DNA of 64,000 bases from assembly GCA_030247885.1 (NCBI GenBank), contig JAPDRO010000024.1:124001-188000 (forward strand), written 5' to 3'. The stretch's first letter is position 1, and each line of letters opens with the position of its first letter. The translations under genes and the position numbers were made by a program. Source of the DNA: Taxawa tesnikishii (nom. ined.). Taxonomy: Eukaryota; Ascomycota; Dothideomycetes; Dothideales. The notes under the pieces were generated by a model that was given only the letters and a program-made list of their open reading frames with translations, had not been told where the DNA came from and made no database searches. Shown piece by piece: positions 23,204 to 36,303 of this stretch.

Positions 23204-24780
23204 ATGCTTCCAATGCCAGGAGCTCCCTCGTGAGTATCGATAGAGCGCTCACCGCGGTAGCTGCAAACTCAGCTAAGAAACGGGGAAGAACATCGTGGAG
23301 CCTGTACAAAGCCCGCCTCAAGTCTCTCTTTGACGGCGCTGACCTTCGGGTGTGTGCGGCCTTCTGGCTGTTTGGTGAGATGTCTCCGTCCCCCGCTCGC
23401 CCATCGCTAACGCGTAGCCGTCTGCCTCAGGCCTCATCAACAATGTCCTCTACGTTATTATCCTGTCCGCAGCCCTCGATCTCGTCGGACCAAGCGTGCC
23501 CAAGTCCGCCGTCCTGCTCTTCGATGTCGTACCTTCCTTCCTGGTGAAGCTGACCGCTCCCTACTACATCCACAAGATCCCCTACCGCTTGCGCATTCTC
23601 GTCTTCGTCGCTCTTTCCACATGCGGAATGCTCCTGATAGCTCTCACGCCTAGCTCCATATCCGATGCTAAACCGGGACAAAAGCCAGGCGTGCCCGATC
23701 GCAGCGAGATCCTAGTGAAGATGGGCGGTGTCGTCCTGGCCTCCCTCAGCAGCGGAGGAGGCGAACTCAGTTTCCTGGGTCTGACACACTTCTACGGACC
23801 CTTCAGCCTGGCAGCGTGGGGCAGCGGAACGGGTGGAGCTGGGTTAGTGGGAGCAGGAGCTTATGTCATCGCTACAACGACGCTGGGGCTGGGTGTCAAG
23901 AATAGCTTGCTCGCCTTCTCGTTCCTGCCCGTCATCATGCTGTTGAGCTTCTTTTTGGTCCTGCCGAAGAGTCAGGCTTTGAAGAAGACGACTAGTTATC
24001 AGAGGATACCGGATGCTGCAGACGAGGACGCTGAGGAGGATGCCGAGGACGAGCGGGTGGACGAGGGACTCCTGAGTCAACGATCGAGCGTGAGGGGTTC
24101 TGTGAGGGGTTCTGTGAGGCGCTCTTCTCCGGGCTATCCTTCGCAATCTAAGCTTGACAACGCGTGGAGAAGTTTCAAAGCAAACTTCCTACGAGCAAGA
24201 AGTTTATTCTTCCCATAGTGAGCTCGCCCGGGACTGGTCTCTTACTCAAGACATCACTGACTCGTGTTCCAGCATGCTGCCCTTGCTCCTCGTCTACATC
24301 GCCGAGTACACAATCAACCAAGGCGTAGCACCAACACTCCTTTTCCCATTGGACGAGACGCCATTCTCACACTATCGCGCGTTCTACCCAACCTACAACG
24401 CACTCTACCAGCTCGGCGTCTTCATTTCCCGGTCGTCTCTTCCCTTCCTCCGTGTCCGCTCGCTCTACATGCCTTCCCTGTTCCAATGCCTCAACCTTCT
24501 GGTTCTCGGCCTGCATGCGCTGTTCCCCTTCATACCCAACGTTTACTGCGTTTTCCTCATCGTCTTCTGGGAAGGCCTGCTTGGGGGACTGGTCTACGTT
24601 AGCACGTTCCGCAGGATTCAGGAGGAGGTGAGAGAGGAGGACAGGGAGTTCAGTCTCGGAGCCACGAGCGTGAGTGACTCGGGCGGCATCTGCATTGCTG
24701 GGTTCCTCGGTATGGCGCTGGAAACCGGATTGTGCGCATGGCAGGTCGCGCATGGGAGGGATTGGTGTCGCAGACTCTGA
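23204..24780 (+). CDS. BTN1: Battenin/CLN3 family vacuolar membrane protein (Btn1)
   Basis: Polytopic lysosome/vacuole membrane protein; yeast Btn1 affects vacuolar pH and basic amino-acid transport. Exons 23204-23374, 23431-24217 and 24273-24780 give about 488 residues (485 if the second ATG at 23213 is used). Hydrophobic helices include [38 protein letters not shown] and [19 protein letters not shown]. Family landmarks are [34 protein letters not shown] and the [19 protein letters not shown] region. A charged cytosolic loop holds a small VRGS repeat. The start is out of frame by one base at the CCC run 23224-23226; with one more C the N-terminus reads [18 protein letters not shown]. The stop lies 154 nt from the stop of the convergent monooxygenase. 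Confidence 0.9.
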
Positions 24781-24933
24781 ACTTTAGGTGGCGGGATGGC
24801 ATGCCGCTTGTACGTCTGAATCACACGTTCACAACTTTTCGGAATCTGCGAGGCTCTCTGATGCGGCAGCCGGCTGCCAATCCTCTATATGGTACAATAC
24901 ACATTACGTCCAGCGTTGATGTCTCGCCACCAT

Positions 24934-26618
24934 CTAATACGTGTGCGTGTTTTTGTCCGCAGGCATGCCCAGCCCGTTCCTCAACTTGTCTTCCTTGCCA
25001 ACGACCTTCATCGGCAATCTAATGCCAATGCCCAGGAACACAAACGCGGCCCACTTCCAGCGGAACGGGTTGATGGCGACACACTACGATCGAATCAGTA
25101 TTCCGCTGTTGCACAGCTCCCAACGAACGGGTCACTCACGAAAGTAAACCACCAGATGAGCTCGCTGTAAGTGAAGAAGTCGAAAGCGCCGGTCGGGGAT
25201 CTAGCCTTGAGCCAGCGCGTCAAATCGATCCAGACCTCCATCCACTCCGGCGACGGCCTGGTCAGCGGGTCCAGCAAGAACATCAGCAGGATGCGAGTGT
25301 AGACGCCGATGTGGAAGTTCCCGACCGTTCCGATCGCGTTGACGTACGTGCAGTTGTTGGCGCAGATGGACATGTGCTGCGGCGGGAACGTCTGCAGGTA
25401 CCAGTTTGGCGGCATGTACGGCTCCACGAAGCACTCCTCGGGCAGGAAGTTGAGGCTCGGTCGTTTGTAGCCCGTGGCCATGATGACGATGTCGCCTTGC
25501 TCGACGGTTTCCCGGCCCGGTCCGCCCTTGGGCACGCCCTTTGCGCGGCGGTTGAAGCGGATGCCGCTCTCTTCGAAGCCGACGATGTCGCCGCGGAGCC
25601 ACTCTGCTCTGCCTGCGCGGATCTGGTCCAGTACGTCCGTGTTCACCATCGGTGTGTCTGTGAAAATACCCTTGCTGTCCGGCGGAGAGATGTCCTTCAA
25701 GTCCCGGTAGAAGAACAGCTTGAGGATGCGTTCGGGGATCCAGGAAAAGATCGTCTCCTCGCCGAAAATGTTGAACGCGAGCAGCATATCCACAATGGGG
25801 TTGCGCGGTATGATCCACTTCTCGGACCTGGCGAGTATCTTGGCATTCTTCGCCTTCCTGTCGGCGACGAATTGCATGGCCTCGACAGCGCTGGCGCCGC
25901 CTCCGATGATGAGTACGTTCTTGTCGGTGACGTCCTTCCCGTCCAGCTCTGATGAGTGGTAGATCTTCCCCTTGAACTTCTCTTGGTCGGGTATCTTGGG
26001 CATCTTTGGGTCACCACAGGAGCCAATGGCTGCGATGATGCCGTCGAATTTACCATTGGATACATCGTTGACGATCCAGCGGTCGTGATCATCTGAGCGA
26101 ACGGAGGTGACTCTCGTCTCGAACTTTGTGCGTCCCTCCAGTTCGTAGCGGTGCCAGAGCTCGGTGACTTGCTCGACAATCTCGTCGCGGGTGGGATAGC
26201 CCTTGTGCCAGAGCACGGAAGGGAAGAAACGGTACATGACGCTATGTATCTGGAGCCCGGAGGTTGTGTTCACTCGCTGCGGCAGTTAGATGGTGCTTGA
26301 CGCGGAACGATTGGCATGACTTACGCTCCAGATGCCGCCCAAATTCTTTCGAGGACCGGCCTCGAAGATGACGACCTCGAAGCCATGGCCGACACAATGC
26401 GATGCTGCCGCTACACCCGTCAGACCAGCGCCAATGATAGCAATCCGCGGACGTCGCAGCCGAGCTCCAGGCGGAGGGGTTTTGGAGACAGTAGTTTTCC
26501 TAGCACGAACTGCCAGAGCTGGAACAGCCAAAGGAGGGGGTGGAAGGAGGCCATTGTATCTGGAAATGGCAGATGAGAGTCGAGGGAGGACGGGGAGAGA
26601 AAGTCCAGTGAAACTCAT
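24934..26618 (-). CDS. Flavin-containing monooxygenase (FAD/NADPH, class B type)
   Basis: Predicted flavoenzyme that uses NADPH and O2 to oxygenate a small substrate. Exons 26325-26618, 25140-26276 and 24934-25083 (introns 48 and 56 nt; branch CTAAC in the first) encode about 526 residues in one clean frame. The FAD-binding GxGxxG is GAGLTG at residues 63-68, followed by the acidic end of the Rossmann fold at VVIFEAGP. FKGKIYHSSEL resembles the FMO signature, and the NADPH site is VLIIGGGASAVEAM. IVIMATGYKRPSLNF is the conserved ATGY block. The N-terminus before the FAD site is longer than usual (about 55 residues, basic and Pro-rich) and may be a targeting or anchor region. Substrate cannot be told from sequence. 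No biosynthetic cluster surrounds it. Confidence 0.85.
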
Positions 26619-27517
26619 GTTAGCAGTCGAAGCGCTGGGAGTTCACCAGATTCTTCAATCAATCGCTCGATGTCCTGCGTGGGGTGTGGATCCTGGAGCT
26701 GCTCCCTGTCAGGAACCAGCATGTGAAGGTTGACGTCATTGCCGCGGTCAGCTTGATTGCTTGCACGTGAAGGCACGTGACTGTTAGTTCCGTTCAAACA
26801 CGACAAGAACTGTTCGATCCGTACACGGAAATCACTTTGCACTGTCCGGTGCTACAGTGTGGAGTGTTGACGGGTCCTCTGGTGCTCCTTGAGAAACAGG
26901 TGTTCGTGCTGAAAACTGTACTAGAGCGGCAGAGAAGCTGCGGATTTCTCAGAACGGTGTCAAGCTTGAGCGATCCGGTCGGCGTACATGTGAGCACGGC
27001 ACAGCACCATGATCATGCTTGGCTCCTGCTCCCTGCTCCCTGCTCCCTCCGTCGGTATGGGAGATGCAACTCGTGTGCAAAACCCATCGCATCTCACCCA
27101 ATCTTTACTCGTCTCGCCGATGGAAAAGATCGCTGTGACGTGCATGACAACAAACCCATCAGAATCTCAACAGCTTCACAACACCAACATTGTTGTTGTG
27201 TTGGACTCATCTCGCCTTTAACCGCGCCCTGGAGCTAGCGTTTCATCCTTCAGTTCCTTGAATAGAAAAGATGCTTCTTTGCAAGGATACATTGACTCCC
27301 AGTAGGCTTGGCCCTGCCGCACATTTCCTGCAACAGCAGGGCTCGTATGGTCCGTATGCACACTTAATAGCCCACATATCGAGCCGCATAGTGAGTCGTT
27401 CCTGGCATTCAGTAGCTGTAGGCGGCAAGTCAGAGGCACTTGGTTCGTTCTTCCCTCTTTCAACTGTCACTCCTTCCGTTCTGCTTGACTCCCTCATCTC
27501 TTTCCGCTTCTGATAGC
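26619..27517. other. Divergent promoter region, monooxygenase and glycoprotein gene
   Basis: No gene seen. Contains a small run of CTCCCTG units around 27033-27050. Serves as upstream DNA for the minus-strand monooxygenase and the plus-strand secreted protein. Confidence 0.55.
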
Positions 27518-30285
27518 ATGGGATATTCTATGCGTGGCTGGCTTACAGCTATAGTCCTTCGCGCCGCTTCAGTATCAAGCCGTAAGTACTCTTGTCTTTG
27601 TCGCGTGAGGTGTTCGCATAACGCTGATCGCTTTGAAGTACCTGACGGGCCACAAAACACATACACAACTACTCCTGATGTGGGAGCGTACATCGCTGCT
27701 GGACTCGGCTATACTAACGCTGCCACCGATGACTGTCTTCAGCAATGGTCCTCCTTTTGGCTCGCAAACACATCGCTAGCCGCAGTGGCACCAGTCGTAT
27801 ACAATGCTACCTCGTATACTACACTCACAACAACTCAAACGGCTGCCTACGTTACAAACATTGACTACAACGTGACCAACACTCGTACTATGACTTTAAC
27901 CCAATACAGGGTAAATGGAGGATTCACAATCGGTACAACGACATCTACAGAAACGTACACTTATACTGGCGAGACGGACTCCTACATAACGTACTCGACT
28001 GGTACTCAGACTCTGCTGCTTCCTTCAACTACTACCGTCCCCACCTCGACGGCTTCGGCTGCAACGGCTCTTGTCACACCAATCTGCAGTCTACCATCGA
28101 TCGTGCCCGCCTGCAACTCACAGTGGAATGAGTATGAAGAATGGCAGTTCTCTTCGCCCAGTTTGCCTCTCACTCCCGTATGTAACTGGACGGCGCCTGG
28201 ATGCTCGGCTTCATGGAGCACTCTCTTCCAAGCCGAGAGTTCCTTTCAGTCAGAAAAGACAGCCGTGACGTCCCCGCTCTGCACCCATGCTTCCTTACGC
28301 TCTGACCTCTGCGAATCTCTACGATCAAGCGCGCAAGCCGATCCCGTCCGCAAGCCATACATAAAAGTCACCACCACACTTGCCAACGCTACAAGCGTTC
28401 GTTACGATTGGCCATCATCATCTCTTCTTGCACCGGGCTGCAATTTGGGCTGCGGCCAGTGTGCCATCACGGGTGGTACCGTTCAACTCATCTATTGGCC
28501 AGCGACAGCAACCGGGAACCTCACGCATCTCAGGAGAGATGATGTCGCCGTGACAGCAACAGGATACGGCACGACCTTCACGTCTCCAACCGTGTACATC
28601 CGTTACGACAGCCTGTACGCGTCCGATTCCTGCAGCCGCGTCGGATCGACGTACAACGCCACCATCGTGCCTCTCACCGACTCAGCACATCTCTCGAGTA
28701 TCTACGGCATGTTTCCCGCCTACCAAACCGCTCCCTTCAACTTCACAGATCTGAACGAGCCGGTGCCGTACAGCATCTACACTTTAATGCCTCGATGCAC
28801 TCAGCAAACACGATACTGCTACTTCGGTGGTTGTCCTGCGAGTATCAGCAGATGCGCCACAGGTCTTCCTTATGAACCTATCCTAGCGCTTCCCATGGAA
28901 TTGAGGCAATTAGATCCGGCTTGGGCTTCTTGTGCGGGCGACCTGCGCGGTGTTTATGATCCGCCTACGGCGCTGCAGCCCGTGGCAGCCCTGACGACTC
29001 CGACCGTGTATGCGCCGGCAAAGACATCGGTGCCGGCAAGTCCTGCCTCAGCGGTTGCTGAGACTGCAGCTAGTACGTTGTCGTCTGCAGTTTCGCAAGC
29101 GTCGTCCGTAGTGACAGGCCCTGCTTCTTCGATCGATGCTCCAACGAGTGCAAGCACGCAGTCTTCCGTTGCTTCTTCGCCATACAACGCCGTCTCGGAA
29201 GTGGAGACATATACTTTTCAGACCGGTTCGGCGTCAGTAACTGTCTCAAGCAGTCCAACAGAGCAAGCTACGACTGGCATATCAACGAGCAATCCGGCTG
29301 GTTTGATCATCTCGCTACTCGCAGGCACTCAGACTTCGTCTTCCATCGGAGCGGAATTGGTGCCCGTCGGCTCAATCACTTCGACATCGCCTTCGTCAGC
29401 GTTGAGCGGCGATGCGCCACACACACAAACTGAGCCTTCTCAGATTTCCACCTCAGCAGCCACGGTACCCAGCCAGCCACACGATAGCAGCCAAGCAGGC
29501 AACGGGCCTCCGACCGATACGACATCTGTTGAAGCCACTGCCTCGACTTCCGCAGCCGGTACAGTGGTCGGACTCAGCTCAGCATGGCTCGCCTCCATGT
29601 CAACAATCCTCCCGTCCACCTCCATCCCTGTGAACCTATTCTCAGCGTCCAACCCTCCCTCCCTTACGCCCACTAGTATCCCAAGCACGACCCCTTCACT
29701 CGGTCAACCCACCCTCGCCTCCGCCGCACAAGCAACGCTCAGCATCTCAGACACCATCGTACCGTACCAACTCGTCACAGTGAGCGGCGCAGAAGCCGTC
29801 AGCATCGCCGACCAGACAATCTCAACGGGCGGGCCCGTAGCAACGGTCGCAGGACACGAAGTCAGCGTCGCCACGGGCGCACTGATCGTCGGCACCAGCG
29901 TCGTCGTGTACCCAGCCGACCTGACTCGATCCTTTACCTTCACCTCCACCTCCACCCCCATCGCGCCGTCCCGCCTGACCCTGCCCAGTTTGGTGACGTT
30001 CGGTTCGAGCGCCGACTCGAGCTCCAGCTCGGACATCGGTCCGGTTTCTAGCGAGAGAGAGGAGAGAGCGCCGCTGTTGCGAAAAGCATGCGCACTGGCT
30101 CGATCTCGTCGTCGGCGCCGTCGTCCGTTGGCGCCGAGCTCACGTCAGTCATCACCTACTCTGCGGCAGCGAGCGCGACTCCATCCGCCAGCGCTTTCCG
30201 TGGCGCAGCGGGGAAGAAGAGCTTCGAATGGTCGCTCGCGTGGTCGAGCTCCTGCATCGCCGTCCTGCGACTCCTTTGCCCATAG
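27518..30285 (+). CDS. Secreted Ser/Thr-rich glycoprotein, probably wall- or membrane-anchored
   Basis: Starts with a hydrophobic leader (MGYSMRGWLTAIVLRAAS). A likely intron at 27582-27638 (GTAAGT) is also open in frame, so it could be retained. The first half has a Cys-containing, Thr-rich region with many N-glycosylation sequons (for example WLANTSLAA) and CNLGCGQC. The second half is a long Ser/Thr/Ala/Pro stalk, typical of O-glycosylated wall proteins. It then has two copies of a beta-rich motif common in such proteins (VSGAEAVSIADQTISTGGP, VAGHEVSVATGALIVG). The frame slips in the GA-rich run 30052-30068; one added base leads to a C-terminus with GAAGKKSFEW and a hydrophobic end at 30285, which could be a GPI signal. 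About 903 residues. Function unknown beyond cell surface. Confidence 0.72.
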
Positions 30286-30929
30286 CCACCACATGTTACC
30301 AACCCTTCCTCACTGCACATTGATGACCCAAATGTCACTGGGAATCAAAAAACATCCACTCTTCATCCCCACCTTCGAGGCGTCCTCTGCGTGACAACGG
30401 ACAAAAGCAACGCAAAACCAAAACGTGCTAAGAGGTAAGAGAGTCAATCGTAGTTGAGAGTAGTAGATTTCCTACGTATTTACAAATTCTTTATCCAAAA
30501 GGAAAAAGTCCTCACACGGATATGAGACACGTCGACCCCTCTTGCCAGTCACGCCACCACTGCAATCATCCGAGTTCGAAGACGAGGGTAAATAAAAGGC
30601 CCAAAGACCCCTCCCTTCCCAATTACACGAAAAACGTCAAAATCATTGTAGTCACGGGTATCTTCCCAACCAAACAGCGCCAAGGCAAAATGCATAATGG
30701 GACAAAGGAGTCCTAGCCCCTAGAGAAAGATCGGTTCTGAGGTCTCGGGTCAGGCACAAGAAGGAAAAACTAAGAAGAGACGTTGGTGGATGCATAACGG
30801 CAACAGGTGGCCGATGCCAGGTACGGAATTTGGCGCGCATGTCTCCTCACCTTTGCTGTGGGAGGAAAGACGAAAACAGAAGAAGATGATGATAACGGGA
30901 GAGAGAGAGAGAGAGAGAGATGGAAGACT
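30286..30929. other. Convergent 3' flanks
   Basis: Between the ends of the glycoprotein gene and the WHI5-like gene. A GA dinucleotide run (30899-30920) is the only structure. No gene seen. Confidence 0.6.
30899..30920. repeat. (GA)n microsatellite, 11 units
   Basis: Uninterrupted GA repeat just past the stop codon of the WHI5-like gene, in its 3' UTR. Confidence 0.9.
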
Positions 30930-32711
30930 TCATCGCCCCTGTTCGACTTCATCCAACACCCTCCCTGTGACCTCCTTGGCCGCTGCAGGACCAGCACCAG
31001 CACCAGCACCAGCACCACCGCTGACTCTACTGGCGGAGCTCTCCTGGCTCATGGCACTGAGCGAGCTCTCGTTGCTCTCGCTCCTCTTCGCCCACGCCCT
31101 CGCGGATCGAGGGAATTCGGTGCGCAGCGGACTCGGCAGTGCCGAGCTCTGCTGGCTGCTGCGGTTTTGCGGAAAGTTTTGGTTGTTGGGACTCCCCATG
31201 AGCATGAGCGCGTCCATGGCGTCCTGCTCCGCCTGCTGCGTTTGCGTTTTGGTGCGCAGGGTGTTGGGTCGGTGCATTGCTGCCTTTGGTGTTTGAGGTG
31301 GGTTGGACGAGAGGTGGGATGTGGCATTGGTGAGATTGTTTGCGTAGCGTGGAGGGAGGTGGATGAACCGCCGTGGGTGGTACCCAGATTCGGCGGTAGG
31401 CGATTGGGATTGGTGCGGCGGTTGCTGGATAAAGGCCGGATCTCGGCTGCTGGGGCGAGGGCAGGCCCGAGGGAGTGATGCTGTTGGGATTGCGAAGCCC
31501 ATGAGGCGAGAGAGTTGCCGGAGTGCCGTTTCGATGGTGGCGAGGCCATGTCGGACGGTGCGTAGGAATATGCGCTGTGGGGAGGAGAGAGTTGTCCGTA
31601 AGCCTCATGCATTGATAAGCGTGCTGTGCCGTTGGAGAGGCCGCTGGACTGAGGCCTGGGAAAGACTGTGGACCGGGGTGAAGGCAGGACTCGTCGACTA
31701 CCATTGGGTGAGCCTTGGGATGTTCGTGGAGAGACTTGAGCGGCAACGAGCTGCTCTACTTGATCGAGGTTCTTGTGTTCCCAACCGTGTTGGACTTTAG
31801 CCATGGCATACGCGAGACGCGTCTTGAGGGTCGCAGCAGCCTGCAAGTTCGTATCAGCCCCGGTTGATCCGCGTGGTTGATTGTCAAAGACGCGGCCCGT
31901 CCGGCACAAGCGATAGACGTAATTGCCACGCCAAACGGCAGTTACTCGCAAACTTTTGTGCAGTCTTATACCAAGACCCGTGACTATTGACGTCCGGGAG
32001 CACGTGAGTGCAACGGCATGTACTTACCTCGCTCGCCTTACTCCCGCTAGAGCTCAAGCTCTCGGCTCTCGATCTACCCGCCACGTCCAATTGTGCGGGA
32101 CTACCTGATGAGGTTCCCATGCTCTTCACCATTCCATCTGCCGTCCTTTTCGCTCCATTCACAGGCGTAACGACAGTCACAGGGCTCTTCGCTGCACTTC
32201 CTGGAACGACTTGTGCCTGCGTCCCGGGCTCAGGTTCTGGGGTCCGTGGCTGAGTCCCGTTCCCCGCTGCTGTGGCTGCGTCTTGAGCGTTTCCCTGTGA
32301 TACTGACTGGCTTACCGGCTTCTCTGGCCCGGTCTGACTCTGTGATCCAGCCGGAGAGGAAGAAGGAGGCGAGGTCAAGTCGGTATCGACGGTTATCTGA
32401 GAAACGTTGCTCGAGGCGGTCTGCAGACGCGGTACGGTACTCGTAGTGCTGCCGGTTGATGTACTCGACTCCTGCGAATCTGGTGCTGCACTCGGTTGTA
32501 CGGACACATATCCTTTTGCTCCAAGCCCTTTGCCTAGAGCTACTGGTGGTTGTGGTCGCGGATGCGTCGAGGCCTGCTTATTGCTGCTGCTGGGCGGTGA
32601 AGTAGTGGGACGCGTCAACCCCACCACGCTGCTATCCGAGGGCAACTCGACGTGATGCCGGCCGCCGACTGGCGGTATATTGGCCCTTGAGTGTGCTGAG
32701 AGTGTCTCCAT
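30930..32711 (-). CDS. WHI5: WHI5/NRM1-family G1/S transcriptional repressor
   Basis: Whi5 and Nrm1 bind the SBF/MBF cell-cycle factors and repress G1/S genes. Exon 1 (32028-32711) is a disordered Ser/Pro-rich region with many possible CDK sites. After a 187-nt intron, exon 2 (30930-31840) opens with the family core ATLKTRLAYAMAKVQHGW, continuing to DQVEQLV. The GTB-like C-terminal motif AMDALMLMGSPNNQNF follows later. The frame must change between them: one more base in the C-rich stretch 31351-31360 joins GGSSTSPPRYANNLTNAT. The end has a (Gly-Ala)n tract encoded by a CAGCAC microsatellite. About 531 residues. Family assignment rests on the two short motifs in the right order; whether it is the WHI5 or NRM1 orthologue is not resolved, as filamentous fungi often have one gene. 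Confidence 0.75.
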
Positions 32712-33659
32712 GTTGGCAATGCTGGGGATAAGAATTCCGTCAGTGTATGTTCGTTGTCAGTGTCGAGGAACAAGGAATGGTGGTGTGCTGCGGATGCAGA
32801 TGGGAGGCGCTATGACGCCGTCGTTCGCGTCCACGCGGGTTGTTCTCGTGAGGATGAAAATGAGAATGAGAACGATTGACGGCTCGACGCAATACCAACT
32901 GCTTGTGCAGTCCCGAACAGAATTCAACTCGCTAAAGGGCAACAGGTGCTCAAGAGCAATAGAAACGGTAAAAACAATGTGTTCGTTCGAAAGAAGAGCC
33001 GTGTCGGCAGCCATGCACGAGCGAAGTCGGTATCGTCTAAATGGATATTAGCGGGGCGTGTCATGTGCTACGCGCTCCGTTCGCGTTTCTTATTTCCACC
33101 ATACTCGATCACCACTACCACGTCTTTCCCTCACGTGCAGAACACATATCTATAACCATTGAAGCCTTGAGAGCTCTTCCACGCGGACATGCAAAACTGG
33201 AGAGTCTTAGCCACACCTCACCTCGAATGCTCTTGGGCAGGCACGCGACAAAACCACTACCGAAGCGCGCACATGGACCTCGTGGACCGTGCGATCCGTC
33301 TCCATCCTGATACCGCGTTAGTGCGATAGGTGTGAGCGTTGACTGGAAGCTCGGAGAGGTTTGCGCGTTATGCGTGTTGAACTGGGCATCTGGTATAGTC
33401 GTTTCAGAAACATACCTCAGTCGTAGCCCCTTCTCGCACACATGCTCAAAGGTCAACACTATTCGGACCTCATCAACTCTAAGGGCGTGGAACATTGACA
33501 CCTCTTTACAACACAGTGGTTACATTTCGCCAATGGGTCCTATTTGTCCACAGCCCCCGTTCAGGAAATACGCCGTGTAGCACCTAGAACGACCTCAGAT
33601 GCATGTTCCTTGCAACTTATTTCCGTCCCTGAGTCCCCCTTTCTTAACACTCTCGCAGT
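32712..33659. other. Intergenic region, nothing recognised
   Basis: Upstream of the WHI5-like gene and downstream of ACH1. Short overlapping frames only. Confidence 0.55.
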
Positions 33660-35479
33660 CTACGACCACTTGTCAATCTTCATGGTACCGTGCTCGTTAA
33701 GGTGCTTGTGCATGTCGAAAGCGTTCCAGAGGAGGTGCGGCTCGTGGCCCCAACCCTTCTTCAGGCACTCGTACTCGGCCTTGTTGAAGTAATCCTCGAG
33801 GATCGGCCTGTACTCAGGGTGCGCGCACTTCTTGATGATGACGCGCGCACGCTCGCGTGGGCTGAGACCACGCACATCGGCGAAACCTTGCTCGGTGACG
33901 ATGACGTCAAGATCGTGCTCGGTCTGATCGACGTGCGTGCACATGGGTACGATGCAAGAAACACCGTGTGGGTCGGTTTTGGACGGACGGGTGGATGGAG
34001 TGTGCATAATGGAATACTTGGCGCTGCGCAGGAAATCCGCTGAGCCACCGAGACCGTTCAGCATGCGAGAGCCCATAACGCAGGTGCTGTTTGCGTGGGC
34101 GTAGATGTCGACTTCGACGGGCGTGTTCATGCCGATGACGCCCAGACGGCGGATGATTTCGGGCGAATTGGAGACCTGCTGAGAGCGCAGAAGAAGCTTG
34201 GGGTGGTACTGCTCCCAGTTGTCGTAGAAACGCTTGAAGCCGTCCGGGGAGAAGCGGATAGAGGTCGCAGTGGCGAAGTCCAAGTTACCAGAGTCGAAGA
34301 GGTCGAGGAAGGAATCCTGGAGCACCTCAGTCCAAACCTTGAGGTTCTTGAAGTTCGCACCTCCAGAGGCAAGACCACCGATGACGGCGTTGGCAATGTT
34401 ACCAATTCCAGATTGCAGAGGGAGGAGATTCTGTGGAAGACGACCGCGGTCGACTTCGTGCTTCAGGAATTCGATCAGGTGCGAAGCAATCGCACGGCTA
34501 TTGTCATCCTCTGGTGCGTTTGGCAGGGTCTGATCTGGGTAGTCGGATTCGACAACAGCCACAACGCGCTCTGGGTCAATTGGGATGTGTGGCGTGCCAA
34601 TGCGGTCTTCCGGAGCCATGACAAGGTATGGTTTCCGGCGGGGAGGCAGGTCGGTCATCGTGATGTCGTGAAGGCCTTCGAACGATGGGGATGCAGTGTT
34701 GACCTCGATGATAATCTAAAGGAGCCATCAGTCGTGTCCGCTTCCTACAGTATGTTCCTTTTCCAGCAGGCTGACTGTCCGATCACTATCACATAACAAT
34801 ATCTGTCTTACCTTGTCTGCCATCTGGATGATTTCCGGGCTAGCACCAACACTGGCGCCTGGAATGACACCTCCATCTTCCGTGATAGCGCTTGCCTGCA
34901 AGATACTCATCAGAACTTTGTCCATCATCTGCCCCTCCATCAATCCCACCTACCTCGACGATAGCAACGTCAAGCCTGTTGTTTTCCTTCTCTTTGGTAT
35001 AGTATCCGTACATCAAATCCACTGGGAACATGCTGAGATGCTTGTCGAAGAACTTGATGTTGCCATTGTTGATTCCTCTTGCGATCTCCTTGCCAACCTG
35101 GTGGGGAGCGCGACGCTCGATCATGTTGAGCTTGGCCCATCTGTTCTCTGTCTCTGCGCCGGAAGAGGCACCGACAAAGAGGTTGTACTTGAGCTTGCCC
35201 TGAAGGCCGTTCTTCTCAACGTGGTCCGCAAGGGCAGTAGGCACTTTCCTGTTTCCAACAGGTCAGTCTGTGCTTCGTGCGGCGGACTTGATCGATGATT
35301 GATGACGGAAGGTTGCCGAGCCATTGGAGGACGTACTTGGGGTATCCAACACCGGTGAAACCGGACCAGCCGATGTAAGTGTTGTTAGGGAAGAGATCAA
35401 TCAGATCCTCTGCCTTGCAGAGCTTTTGAAGGTAGCTAGGCCTTCTGACACGGCTCTTGAGCAGAGCGGAGGCGGCCAT
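33660..35479 (-). CDS. ACH1: Acetyl-CoA hydrolase / succinyl-CoA:acetate CoA-transferase (mitochondrial)
   Basis: Class I CoA-transferase that moves CoA from succinyl-CoA (or propionyl-CoA) to acetate; needed for acetate and propionate handling in fungi. Exons 35337-35479, 34954-35248, 34812-34895 and 33660-34715 give 525 residues, the usual length, with no frame break. Landmarks: [20 protein letters not shown] across intron 1, [50 protein letters not shown], the glycine loop [11 protein letters not shown], and [17 protein letters not shown], whose Glu fits the catalytic glutamate that forms the CoA thioester. The N-terminus is basic and short ([15 protein letters not shown]), consistent with mitochondrial import. 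The intron-rich 5' half with a long last exon is ordinary for the gene. Confidence 0.94.
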
Positions 35480-36303
35480 TGTGACTGATCCGATTCTTCC
35501 ACAGCAATGCGACTGAGCTCAGCGCAACGGCAAGAAGAGAAACAGGGGTGGAGTGGAGAGAAGGGCAACAAGGCCAATTGACAACAAAAGCAGTGGTTTT
35601 CCCGAAGCTACAGCTATCGAGAGCTTAGCCATACAATGACGGGGATGTGGGTCATCATCCATCGCAATGTACCCGACTTGCCGAAGCGCAACAGCACATG
35701 CCTGATTGGCATCCTTTCATCCGAACGGTATACCTTGATCAACTGATGAATTCGACGCAGGAGAGAGGAGTGAGCGAGATTTATATCTTTTCTGTTCCTG
35801 CCAAGTTAGTTCGTTGCTAACTTACCTCGGGCGAGGGGATCGTGCGGGAAAGGTCGCGGCAGGAAGGCCGCTTAGGTTCAGTAGTCAACAGCGTGTCCTG
35901 GTATTAGTGCAGGCTACTGGCAGAAATGAACAATGAGTCTGTGATTGCCCATCAAGGGAGCCAAAACATACAGCCAGTTTTGGACACATAGGATGGCAAC
36001 CACATAGTGGTTCTGCGATACCGCAACATATACAGGTACGGCTGGACAGGAGGAACAACGATATGAACAGCTTGAACTTTTTCAATATTGCATCTCATCA
36101 CAGAAATCTAACTCTATCAGAGTGATCATCGCAGAGGAATAAGACTCGTAAACGCATTGCAAACTTTCAACCGCCCCATACGCCAACCCGTGATGTCGTG
36201 AATAAAACGCCCGCAATCCTTCTATCATCGCTGTGCATGCAAGCTAAGCAGGACTATTATACGCATTGAACATCCGAAGAGAGAAAGCTTGTCAGGAAGG
36301 CAT
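35480..36303. other. Intergenic region between ACH1 promoter and EF-3 end
   Basis: No gene seen. The part nearest 35480 is the ACH1 upstream region, which is A/T-richer than its surroundings. Confidence 0.55.

Noticed and set aside
264-32830. A shared 16-mer (ATGACGCCGTCGTTCG) near 264 and near 32812
   Set aside because: A single match of this length between two places is expected by chance in a window of this size. The flanks do not match.
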